A stretch of 5,551 bases of DNA from Candidatus Thorarchaeota archaeon (GTDB lineage Archaea; Asgardarchaeota; Thorarchaeia; Thorarchaeales; Thorarchaeaceae): the NCBI GenBank assembly GCA_018238825.1, contig JABCSP010000165.1, positions 1 to 5,551 of the forward strand. The letters are read 5' to 3'. Shown here in pieces: positions 1-5,551 of the stretch. Made by a program: the position numbers and the translations under genes. How positions within the stretch are numbered: position 1 is the stretch's first letter; every line of letters starts with the position of its first letter. The notes below the pieces were generated by a model. It was given only the letters and a program-made list of their open reading frames with translations, had not been told where the DNA came from and searched no databases.

Positions 1-500
1 TATTTCTCACAGCTCTCATAACTCTCAGAAGAAAGACCTTTCTTCACATGGGGATGCTGTTGTATTGCTTTGTCAACTTCCTCCATCGACCCAATTTTCG
101 ACTCATAATCCGATAGTGTGTCTGATTTCGACCCTTTTTTTGTCCGCAACTGTGGTTCAGTATCGTTAACTGGTTCCTCAAGACTGTCGATTGCCTCTTT
201 GATCTTACTCTCAGTGGTTTCCTTCTTCGACTCCATCTCTCGAAGTTCTCCAAGAGCTTCTTCCATCTTTTGTGATATATTGTCCTCCTTGTTCTCCTGC
301 ACCTTGAGTTCTTTCATGGCATCTTGAAGCCTGATCTCTACTTCAGGTGATGATTCCTTGGACTCTTTGACCTCGGACCTAACCTCTTTTAGTTTGTCAA
401 CCTCTTCTAGCTTATCGACCTCAACAATCTCTTCTTTCTTTGAGGTGTCACCTACCTCACTCTTGTGCCTACGATGTCGCTCAGAGGCATGCCCGACCAT
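1..500 (-). CDS. Charged coiled-coil protein, partial (runs off left edge)
   Basis: An open frame of 166 codons starts at an ATG (498-500) and has no stop before the window edge, so the C-terminus is missing. The product is very rich in Glu and Lys, with almost no aromatic residues or cysteine. Residues about 20-110 look like a long amphipathic helix or coiled coil, including a hexad repeat EVDKLE/EVDKLK at residues 27-38; residues 110-166 are polar and probably less ordered. No signal peptide or membrane segment is visible. The start lies ten bases after the stop of the upstream ATPase gene. A TGAGGGT Shine-Dalgarno-like site overlaps that stop, so the two are almost certainly cotranscribed and perhaps translationally coupled. 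An in-frame GTG at 522-524 would add eight residues but has no well-spaced ribosome site. I recognise no family. A structural or adaptor partner of the ATPase is an inference from the operon only. Confidence 0.78.
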   Translation of the reverse strand, partial: MVGHASERHRRHKSEVGDTSKKEEIVEVDKLEEVDKLKEVRSEVKESKESSPEVEIRLQDAMKELKVQENKEDNISQKMEEALGELREMESKKETTESKIKEAIDSLEEPVNDTEPQLRTKKGSKSDTLSDYESKIGSMEEVDKAIQQHPHVKKGLSSESYESCEK

Positions 501-510
501 GGTTTTACCC

Positions 511-3261
511 TCAGGTACTCTCACTCCCAATGGCTGCGAGGATATCAGAGAGGATAGAGGTCTCCTTTGGTTCCTGAAGCACACCCGCAGCGTGAAGGAG
601 AAGTCGTTCTGTGAAAGGGATACGCTCGCTTTCATGGGAACAGAACTTGCTTGCTACAACTGTCAGCATAGTGGCAACAGGAAGGGAGTTTCCCTTCTTG
701 GCTGACTTTATACGTTTCAGGTATTCTTCTGCGAACATGGGAGAACTGACTATCTCAGAGAGGTCGGTTTCAGGGATACTAGAGAAACTGCCTGTCTGCA
801 GTGGTAGTTCGTGTTGTACGGGAGTCTGTGGTTGTGATGGTTGTCTGATTCCTTTCAACAAGTCCTTCAGCTCATCAGAGAGAGGATGACTCTCACTTAG
901 CTCGGGATGTGCCTTGAATACTTCCGCCATTGTGTCCCTGACCAGTGGATCATTCCATTCTCGACTTGGTAGTGGAATATTGACAAGTTCAGCAAGAGGT
1001 AACACCTGGATATTGGCAGGAACGTTTCTGATCATGACTCGGATGACCGCTTCTCCCACTTCCATGCCACCGATATGATTGATTTGGGCATCAGTGCACA
1101 GGGCTTGCCTGCCTACTAGAAGACGTTCCTCTAAGTCGGTAAGAGTGTGAATAATGATATTTCCGGGAAGTTTCACAGCTTCTGGGACCATACTTCCTGG
1201 AAGCTGGTCTATCAGGAGCAGACTGAGACCGTTCCCTCGTTGAATGCGGAGCATCTCCACGATATTGTCGATGGCCTTCTGTTTGGATGTTGGTTCTGCA
1301 TATCCCGAAGGTCCAGATGCACGCTTTAGCAGGTGATGGGCTTCTTCGAGAACGAGAAGATGACTTACCTGTTTCTTTGGATTGGCAATGAGATACTCAC
1401 TGATACCTGCGGTGAGAGCTCCAGTGAGCAGGGCTCTGTCCTCAGGGGATAGGTCTCGGGTTTCAATGATGGTGGGATGGGCAAGTAATTCGGGGATTGA
1501 GAGCCCTTTGGGAGTATTGAGCATATCCACCAGTATCTCGTTTCTGAACATACTGCGAAGGCGCGCATCAAGGGCTCCATAGAAATCTCTACTCATCTCC
1601 TCACCATAGGAGATGTGGCTCGTGGCTACCTGCTGAAAGGCGTGATAGAGGTCTGCAAGGACTATTGCACGCCCTCTCACGTTACCCATACGACCCCATC
1701 CACAGTTCTCGTACATAGTGTTGAAGATGTCATCAAAATGCATAGAGATGACTCCATCATTTGGAAGAGCTGCAGTGTGAACGTCAGTCAATCTATCGAT
1801 GTATTTACCCACTGGAACCCCTGGAGGGACATCCCACATATTGTAACGGAGCGGTGCAATGTCTGGGTTTCCTGCCGTGAAGATACGAAATTCAGGAAAT
1901 AGATCCTTGAGAAGTCGCCAGTCACCAACATTTCCTGGTGTAATAATGATGGGGATGACCTGATTTTGATAAGCCTGAGCTACTAGACTTACCGAGGTAG
2001 TGGTCTTTCCTGAACCAGTGTTCCCGTAAATTCCGATATGTGAGGCTAGCATTTTTCGAATAAAACCATGGGGCTGTGTCTTCTGAGGTTCACCGTTCCT
2101 GAGAGTATAGCCCAGTAGGATGAACCTCTCCAAAGGATGGCTCCATAGACCATCGCCCTTCTTCTTTTTCTTCCATTTGTATGTTGAACTTGTTCCCAGT
2201 TTTTGCTCCTGTTTCTCTCGAACATGTTGTTGCATGGGGGTTTCCTTGGGATTATCTTGCGAATCCTGCATCTCAGAGATATCTACATTGCCTGTTGCGA
2301 ACTCCTCTCGCCTTGACACCTTCAACCCAAGGTCGCATTGTGGGAGTATAAAATAGGTGGTCGCCTCTTCAGGAGTGAGGATAGTGTGATTTCCTACAGG
2401 TCTGCCAGCAAGTGCCTTCTCAAAATCTTTCTTACCTTTCTTGATCTTGACCTTCATGTCCCTTTCCTTATCAGCTGGAGTAATCCCACTCATGAGAACG
2501 GCTATCACACTTTTAGCTTGTGACTCAGCATACTTCTTGTCTTGATTCCAGTAGGTAGCTACTACGGAAACCTTTCCCAGATAGTGGCTGCTCATTCGCC
2601 GTATTTGTCTATTCAGACGTTCAGCTTCTCGAGCAGCTTTGGCATTGACCTTGGTTGTTGACTGCTGTGAATCAGGTGAGAATAATCCTGGAGAAGAAAC
2701 GACAGTTTGAGAACGTGACACGGATTGCTCATATTCTCTCTCTAGACCCTTTACCTTGCGTTTACTGCTCTTAGAGGGAGTGATAAAGACTTGAAAGATG
2801 ATATTGTCAATGCCCTGAAGCATTTCACCTACAGCAACCATTGGATCTAACGGAGGGAGTCCCAGGTTACTGTCTTCAGTGACTAGTGGTTCTCCGGTTA
2901 GGCAGGCTGATACACCTTCCATGTTGATGCTAACGGTATGTCCTGAGAATTGTGAAGGAATATTTGTCTTGAACTTTGGTAGATGTGCGCTGATTGAAGC
3001 GAAGAGGGAGGAAATTCTATTCTTCAAACGTTCCTGATCATGAGCCCAGGTAAGGAAAAAGACTCTAGTTCTTCCATCGATACGCTCCAGTCGAAGACCT
3101 ACCGGGGTTTCTGTAACCATCATTCCGCGTAAGATACCTCTGAAAGCTTGACGGTAGATTGTGTTCTTTTTTCCATCATCAGAGAGTTTCAGATATTCCT
3201 CAGGAATCTCAACTAACTCTACTGCTTCAATGATCAATGGTCCTCTCAATGATTCAAACAT
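511..3261 (-). CDS. HerA/VirB4-like translocation ATPase (FtsK-HerA superfamily)
   Basis: A 916-residue P-loop ATPase, probably a ring-forming motor that moves DNA or a nucleoprotein. Walker A is GNTGSGKT at residues 413-420 (catalytic K419). Walker B is HLLVLEEAHH at 634-643, with tandem acidic E639/E640. A sensor strand LLLIDQ (681-686) follows an arginine-containing stretch LRIQRG (671-676), as in HerA and VirB4 proteins. The N-terminal part (1-400) is not the short HAS barrel of classical HerA. It carries an alpha/beta region and the sequence LTPEEATTYFILP (295-307), which resembles the 'LSTEELATLFHLP' signature preceding the motor in VirB4/TraC-type ATPases. A charged, Ser-rich insert covers about 162-222, and a KKKKK tract (364-368) precedes the motor. 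After about 763 comes a helical extension of about 150 residues. No membrane segment is seen. The start is supported by AGGTGG at 3268-3273, six bases from the ATG. It is first in an operon with the coiled-coil gene. Its substrate is unknown. Confidence 0.88.
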   Translation of the reverse strand: MFESLRGPLIIEAVELVEIPEEYLKLSDDGKKNTIYRQAFRGILRGMMVTETPVGLRLERIDGRTRVFFLTWAHDQERLKNRISSLFASISAHLPKFKTNIPSQFSGHTVSINMEGVSACLTGEPLVTEDSNLGLPPLDPMVAVGEMLQGIDNIIFQVFITPSKSSKRKVKGLEREYEQSVSRSQTVVSSPGLFSPDSQQSTTKVNAKAAREAERLNRQIRRMSSHYLGKVSVVATYWNQDKKYAESQAKSVIAVLMSGITPADKERDMKVKIKKGKKDFEKALAGRPVGNHTILTPEEATTYFILPQCDLGLKVSRREEFATGNVDISEMQDSQDNPKETPMQQHVREKQEQKLGTSSTYKWKKKKKGDGLWSHPLERFILLGYTLRNGEPQKTQPHGFIRKMLASHIGIYGNTGSGKTTTSVSLVAQAYQNQVIPIIITPGNVGDWRLLKDLFPEFRIFTAGNPDIAPLRYNMWDVPPGVPVGKYIDRLTDVHTAALPNDGVISMHFDDIFNTMYENCGWGRMGNVRGRAIVLADLYHAFQQVATSHISYGEEMSRDFYGALDARLRSMFRNEILVDMLNTPKGLSIPELLAHPTIIETRDLSPEDRALLTGALTAGISEYLIANPKKQVSHLLVLEEAHHLLKRASGPSGYAEPTSKQKAIDNIVEMLRIQRGNGLSLLLIDQLPGSMVPEAVKLPGNIIIHTLTDLEERLLVGRQALCTDAQINHIGGMEVGEAVIRVMIRNVPANIQVLPLAELVNIPLPSREWNDPLVRDTMAEVFKAHPELSESHPLSDELKDLLKGIRQPSQPQTPVQHELPLQTGSFSSIPETDLSEIVSSPMFAEEYLKRIKSAKKGNSLPVATMLTVVASKFCSHESERIPFTERLLLHAAGVLQEPKETSILSDILAAIGSEST

Positions 3262-3267
3262 AACTAG

Positions 3268-3273
3268 CCACCT
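3268..3273 (-). promoter_or_regulatory. Ribosome binding site of the ATPase gene
   Basis: On the minus strand AGGTGG lies six bases before the ATG at 3259-3261 and matches the archaeal Shine-Dalgarno core GGAGGTGAT. It fixes the start of the large ATPase. The plus-strand complement happens to resemble a tRNA acceptor strand, but the ribosome site explains it better. Confidence 0.7.
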
Positions 3274-3333
3274 ATTACATAGTGAACATAGATGGGTAGA
3301 GTAATCATATGTCTTTGCTACATGTCAGAAGTC

Positions 3334-3348
3334 AAACATGAGATGTTT
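3334..3348. promoter_or_regulatory. Palindrome over the predicted start site (candidate operator)
   Basis: AAACAT-GAG-ATGTTT is a perfect inverted repeat with six-base arms and a three-base spacer. It covers the start site predicted from the TATA-like box at 3365-3373. Archaeal repressors often bind at or just after the TATA box, so this could be an operator for the ATPase operon. The arms are short and AT-rich, so chance is possible. Confidence 0.35.
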
Positions 3349-3364
3349 AATCATTGAAAGAGGA

Positions 3365-3379
3365 TAGTATATCGTTTCG
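3365..3379 (-). promoter_or_regulatory. Predicted BRE/TATA promoter of the ATPase operon
   Basis: Reading on the minus strand, CGAAAC (3374-3379, BRE-like) runs directly into GATATACTA (3365-3373, TATA-like). With the archaeal spacing of about 25 bases, transcription would start near 3344, giving an untranslated leader of about 80 bases before the ATPase ATG. No better TATA element lies nearer the gene. This is motif reading only. Confidence 0.5.
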
Positions 3380-3500
3380 AGTTGCTAAAATGAATCAATG
3401 GTCCCTTCAACAGAGATTAGAGAACCGATTATTCGACTTCTGGTATGTGCAATGGCCTCACTTTGCAGAATTGAGGTGATTATGTGCGGAAAAGGAATGA

Positions 3501-3538
3501 ATCCCAGGCTGTCGCTCTACCAACTGAGCCACGGTGGC
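3501..3538 (-). tRNA. tRNA 5' half (orphan, split or truncated)
   Basis: The minus strand holds an almost textbook tRNA 5' half: acceptor strand GCCACCG, linker TG, D-stem GCTC/GAGC around loop AGTTGGTA with the GG pair, base 26 G, anticodon-stem strand ACAGC and loop CTGGGAT. By position the anticodon would be GGG, but A37 and the D-arm are not typical of tRNA-Pro, so identity is not assigned. The expected 3' strand GCTGT, a TTCRA T-loop and the acceptor partner CGGTGGC are all absent from the 240 bases downstream. The similarity stops at the end of the anticodon loop, where archaeal introns, split-tRNA joints and integration crossovers occur. A TATA-like box lies about 30 bases upstream. 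It may be a split-tRNA half, an intron-containing gene with a distant exon, or a remnant cut by recombination. Confidence 0.55.
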
Positions 3539-3563
3539 TTATTATCGGTGTCGCCAGAGAATA

Positions 3564-3572
3564 CAATATTAA
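3564..3572 (-). promoter_or_regulatory. TATA-like box upstream of the tRNA half
   Basis: On the minus strand TTAATATTG is centred about 30 bases before the first base of the tRNA half (3538). At usual archaeal spacing this predicts a start near 3542, only four bases before the tRNA, as is common for tRNA genes. The region is AT-rich and also lies upstream of a plus-strand gene, so it might serve that direction instead. Confidence 0.4.
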
Positions 3573-3621
3573 CGTTGCTGTTTGTAGTAATAATCATGGG
3601 ATTTGGGAGCGTACATCTGAT

Positions 3622-3936
3622 ATGGAAGAAGTAGACCTCAATACAATTATTCTTGATTTCCTTCATTCTGAAACAGGATGGGGAAATCCATTACGTCCTA
3701 ACTGTGAGTTTGAGGAGTTGACACTAGGTGAGATAGAAAGACTTCTTGATGACAAGATCAGAGTTACGTTCAGGTACCATTTCGATGAGGATGGTTTCTC
3801 TCAATATGACAAAACACATGTTCTTGACGGTGATGTAATTATCGATGTTTCAGGCGAAATATCTGAGTTTGAACTCAAGGAAATTCACACAGGTGTAGCT
3901 TCTAATATTGCTCCATATAGACCACAAAGTCATTGA
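3622..3936 (+). CDS. Small acidic hypothetical protein
   Basis: This encodes 104 residues of no family I recognise. It is acidic and soluble, with no membrane segment or signal peptide. The pattern suggests N-terminal helices (residues 5-15 and 33-43), then alternating strands around VTFRYHFDEDG (48-58) and DVIIDVSGEI (71-80), and a helix at 81-88, so a small alpha/beta fold. The frame is open back to an ATG at 3484, but those 46 extra codons run antisense to the tRNA half and give a peptide typical of tRNA complements (ALPTEPRW). I therefore place the start at 3622. GGGAG (3605-3609) is a loosely spaced ribosome site. A TATA-like GTAATAAT near 3587-3594 would give a very short leader. It may be cotranscribed with the small membrane-protein gene 37 bases downstream. 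Confidence 0.65.
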   Translation: MEEVDLNTIILDFLHSETGWGNPLRPNCEFEELTLGEIERLLDDKIRVTFRYHFDEDGFSQYDKTHVLDGDVIIDVSGEISEFELKEIHTGVASNIAPYRPQSH

Positions 3937-3973
3937 GAAATCTAATTATTGATTATTAGGAAGTTAACTAACC

Positions 3974-4171
3974 ATGAGTTCATTCTGTGATGATTTTCCA
4001 AGAGGCGCACCAATCTGCTTGATTGTGTTTGTTGGTGCGGTCATTGTCCTATCTGGCTTTATCCTACAGAGATTTCTTCCTGAAGCTGTAAGTGTTGCAT
4101 TCTTTTTCATGGTAATCTTGTTTGCAACTATCATCTGCCTCTATGGCATCAAGAACGGCGTGCTGAACTGA
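3974..4171 (+). CDS. Small two-pass membrane protein
   Basis: A 65-residue protein with a polar N-terminus (about 11 residues) and two hydrophobic helices at about 12-31 and 38-58, separated by the short turn QRFLPEA, and a polar tail KNGVLN. The hairpin topology would place both ends on the same side of the membrane. It contains three cysteines (5, 15, 55) in no recognisable motif. No family is recognised. No good Shine-Dalgarno site lies close to the ATG; AGGA at 3957-3960 is 13 bases away. An AT-rich TATA-like element at about 3942-3951 is at the distance expected for a leaderless message. Otherwise it is read through from the gene ending at 3936. It ends one base from the convergent ZIP transporter stop. 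Confidence 0.62.
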   Translation: MSSFCDDFPRGAPICLIVFVGAVIVLSGFILQRFLPEAVSVAFFFMVILFATIICLYGIKNGVLN

Positions 4172-4172
4172 C

Positions 4173-4973
4173 CTATCCCGCTCCAAATATGAATGGAAAC
4201 ACATTATCAAGAATCATCATGATGAAGAAGCCAATCATCAACCCCCACGTTGCAAGTCGTTCATTGCCACCAGAATGGCTCTCCGGAACCATCTCATCCC
4301 CAACAACGAATATCATTGCCCCTGCGGCGAAAGCTAGTCCATAGGGAAGAAGACCTACTGCGAAAGTTACCACAGAAACTCCAATTAATCCGCCAATTGG
4401 TTCTACAAGACCTGTCAGTGTTGCCAGTCCTACTGCATATTTTCTTGAGTAACCTTCTCTTACCAATGGTGCTGCAACTGCAAGTCCCTCTGGTATATTC
4501 TGTAATCCAATTGCTACAGCCACAGACATTCCAGTCATAACATCTCCCCCTCCAAACGACACACCCACTGCAAGCCCCTCTGGAAAGTTGTGTATCGTTA
4601 TCGCAATGACAAGAAGCCATACTCTGCTTAAGTTTGATGATGGACCTTCAGCTCCCTTCTGAAAGTGTTCATGGGGCAAGTATTTGTCAGTCATATGAAC
4701 AAACAAAGCTCCTAGCAAGAACCCTGCTCCTACAATGGTAAATACTCCAGTCCAGCCAGCATCCACTACAGCCTGTTCTTGAAAAGCAGGAACAAGAAGA
4801 CTAAATGCTGAGGCTGCCAACATTACTCCTGCAGCAAACCCAAGCATCAAATCTAATGATCTTCTACTGAAATCTTTCTTCAAAAGGATTGGTAGAGCGC
4901 CTAAACCTGTTGCTAAGCCAGCTAAGAGACTTGCAAGAAACCCCATGGAAATTGGATCTGAAAAGAGCTGCAT
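4173..4973 (-). CDS. ZIP-family divalent metal transporter (ZupT/GufA type)
   Basis: This 266-residue inner-membrane protein imports divalent metal ions such as Zn2+, with Fe2+ or Mn2+ possible. It has about eight hydrophobic helices, near 10-30, 42-62, 75-95, 117-137, 147-170, 180-203, 205-226 and 241-262. The family signatures are HNFPEG (128-133) in helix 4 and QNIPEG (158-163) in helix 5, with EP at 191-192 in helix 6. Residue spacing matches the binuclear site of the bacterial GufA-like structure BbZIP: H128, E132, Q158 and E162 for one metal; N129, E132, N159, E162 and E191 for the second. The helix 3-4 loop is short with a small HEH cluster (101-103), not the long His-rich loop of eukaryotic members. 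Length is normal, so the gene is complete. GAGG (4982-4985) lies eight bases before the ATG. Substrate cannot be read from sequence. Confidence 0.95.
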   Translation of the reverse strand: MQLFSDPISMGFLASLLAGLATGLGALPILLKKDFSRRSLDLMLGFAAGVMLAASAFSLLVPAFQEQAVVDAGWTGVFTIVGAGFLLGALFVHMTDKYLPHEHFQKGAEGPSSNLSRVWLLVIAITIHNFPEGLAVGVSFGGGDVMTGMSVAVAIGLQNIPEGLAVAAPLVREGYSRKYAVGLATLTGLVEPIGGLIGVSVVTFAVGLLPYGLAFAAGAMIFVVGDEMVPESHSGGNERLATWGLMIGFFIMMILDNVFPFIFGAG

Positions 4974-5004
4974 GGTGTTTGCCTCGAATAGAATTTGATA
5001 TACC

Positions 5005-5039
5005 TTGTAGTATAAGGCGCTTACTGTATATGTCTACAA
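5005..5039. promoter_or_regulatory. Promoter region of the ZIP gene with inverted repeat
   Basis: On the minus strand a TATA-like TTATACTA (about 5009-5016) predicts a start near 4988, leaving a short leader that includes the GAGG ribosome site. It is enclosed by an inverted repeat: TTGTAG (5005-5010) with CTACAA (5034-5039), and inner TATA arms at 5011-5014 and 5027-5030. A repressor there would block TBP, as expected for a metal-controlled uptake gene, but I cannot name a regulator. A second TATA-like element, GTATATC (about 4997-5003), would give a nearly leaderless message. Confidence 0.4.
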
Positions 5040-5070
5040 AAAGTTGGCCTCACTAGGAGGCCAGAAAAAA
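5037..5070 (-). terminator. Hairpin with flanking T tracts, terminator of the right-edge gene
   Basis: TGGCCTC (5045-5051) and GAGGCCA (5057-5063) form a perfect seven-base-pair stem with a five-base loop. On the minus strand six T (5065-5070) precede it and five T (5038-5042) follow. It lies about 40 bases after the last stop of the broken minus-strand gene and before the ZIP promoter, so it would separate the two transcripts. Oligo-U tracts alone can stop archaeal RNA polymerase; the hairpin adds support. Confidence 0.6.
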
Positions 5071-5110
5071 GAACAAATTGGGGGTGGATGCGGCGTTTCT
5101 TAACGAATTC

Positions 5111-5551
5111 TCACTTAAGTTCCTCCGAATACTTCATCGTCATGATATTATCAGTTTGATACCTTATAGGCGCCTCTGACCTGCATCCTGCTTTTGGTGA
5201 ATAATATTCAACTGCAAGATACTTCTATGTTCAACCCTTCTCCTGCCAGTGTCGCCACCTCCTCGTAATTCTAATGAATTACAAAAATTAGCAAGAGCTT
5301 TGTCGACATTCATCGGGATGGGATCCCTCCTGAAGGCCGGGCGTCCTTCTCCTGTTTTGATACTAGAACATCACTTCCAGCAACAGAGAGAGTTTCCACA
5401 GTTCTTACCACGGCGGGGTCATTATCACTCCTACTAGTTCCATCACTGAAACTAACAAGGTCCGACTGGACAAAGTGAAAAGCCGCGGACTCCCCAGAAC
5501 CTGATGCTGGTTCCTTCTTGGAGAGTAAGGACTTCCCTTTGGAAGAAGGCT
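5111..5551 (-). pseudogene. Frame-broken gene, C-terminal part (runs off right edge)
   Basis: No single frame spans this stretch, but coding-like peptides continue from frame to frame on the minus strand. The first runs from the edge to about 5358 (Ser-rich, then VVRTVETLSVAGSDVLVSK) and would stop at 5310-5312. The second covers about 5355-5269 (GEGRPAFRRDPIPMNVDKAL and on). The third covers 5267-5217 (YEEVATLAGEGLNI). The last covers 5215-5111 (AVEYYSPKAGCRSEAPIR, ending SEELK and TGA). The shifts fit one missing base in an A run (5355-5358), one extra base at 5267-5268 and one extra between 5216 and 5227. Joined, they give about 145 residues: a disordered Ser-rich region followed by a folded-looking C-terminus. 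No family is recognised. A terminator-like hairpin follows. Decay, or indel errors in the assembly, would both explain it. Confidence 0.5.

Noticed and set aside
118..327. Plus-strand Ser/Leu-rich frames opposite the coiled-coil gene
   Set aside because: The Ser/Leu-rich composition is what the complement of Glu/Lys-rich codons gives; the minus-strand frame is open throughout and has a ribosome site.
3267..3273. GCCACCT as the 3' acceptor strand of the tRNA half, implying a large intron
   Set aside because: The minus-strand bases are the ATPase ribosome site, the neighbouring bases give no T-arm with TTCRA, and no GCTGT anticodon strand precedes it.
3431..3437. GTCGAAT on the minus strand as a T-loop of the missing tRNA 3' half
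   Set aside because: The flanking bases do not pair into a five-base-pair stem and no acceptor strand follows.
3484..3621. N-terminal extension of the 104-residue protein back to the ATG at 3484
   Set aside because: These codons are the complement of the tRNA half and its promoter, and the peptide is of the kind seen antisense to tRNAs. The internal ATG at 3622 gives a normal-looking protein.
3398..3634. Plus-strand frame of 78 codons across the spacer
   Set aside because: It crosses the tRNA half, has no ribosome site or recognisable protein pattern, and overlaps the better-supported gene start at 3622.
4250..4620. Reading frames of 96 and 108 codons inside the ZIP gene
   Set aside because: Both lie in other frames of a gene with clear family motifs; their composition is that of shadow frames.
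5208..5309. Read-through of an in-frame TAG (5271-5273 region) as pyrrolysine in a short minus-strand frame starting at 5309
   Set aside because: The peptide before the TAG is not coding-like, while the frame starting upstream of 5313 gives better sequence there. A frameshifted gene explains the pattern more simply.
5164..5313. A separate 49-codon gene starting at 5313, overlapping the previous stop as ATGA
   Set aside because: The frame reads as protein upstream of this ATG as well, and stops looking like protein after about 5268, so it is a slice of the broken gene rather than a coupled small gene.

Overview
The window looks like archaeal chromosomal DNA. The evidence is BRE/TATA-type promoters at the expected distance from genes, oligo-T stretches behind a gene end, Shine-Dalgarno sites of the GGTG/GAGG type, a HerA/VirB4-class ATPase and a tRNA 5' half. 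An Asgard (Thorarchaeota-like) or euryarchaeal source would fit, but nothing here settles the lineage. I see no transposase, integrase, CRISPR array or rRNA.

Left part (1-3379, minus strand): a two-gene operon read right to left. A promoter with a palindrome over its predicted start site leads into a 916-residue ATPase that resembles the HerA/VirB4/TraC translocation motors. Ten bases after its stop begins a very charged coiled-coil protein that runs off the left edge. NurA, the usual HerA partner, is not seen, so this may be a different motor-plus-rod system.

Middle (3380-4171): a gene-poor spacer contains, on the minus strand, a well-formed 5' half of a tRNA (acceptor strand, D-arm, half of the anticodon arm). 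A TATA-like box sits at the right distance, but no matching 3' half follows. Two small plus-strand genes come next: a 104-residue acidic protein of unknown function and a 65-residue protein with two membrane segments.

Right part (4173-5551, minus strand): a complete ZIP-family metal transporter has all the binuclear metal-site residues and ends one base from the convergent small membrane-protein gene. Upstream lie a promoter with an inverted repeat and a hairpin flanked by T tracts. That hairpin ends a gene coming from the right edge. Its reading frame is broken by three single-base shifts: pieces in three frames join into one plausible C-terminal part of about 145 residues, ending at 5111. 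It is a decaying pseudogene or carries sequencing indels.

The parts do not form one obvious pathway. The points most worth pursuing are the ATPase/coiled-coil pair, the orphan tRNA half next to it, and the broken gene at the right edge.
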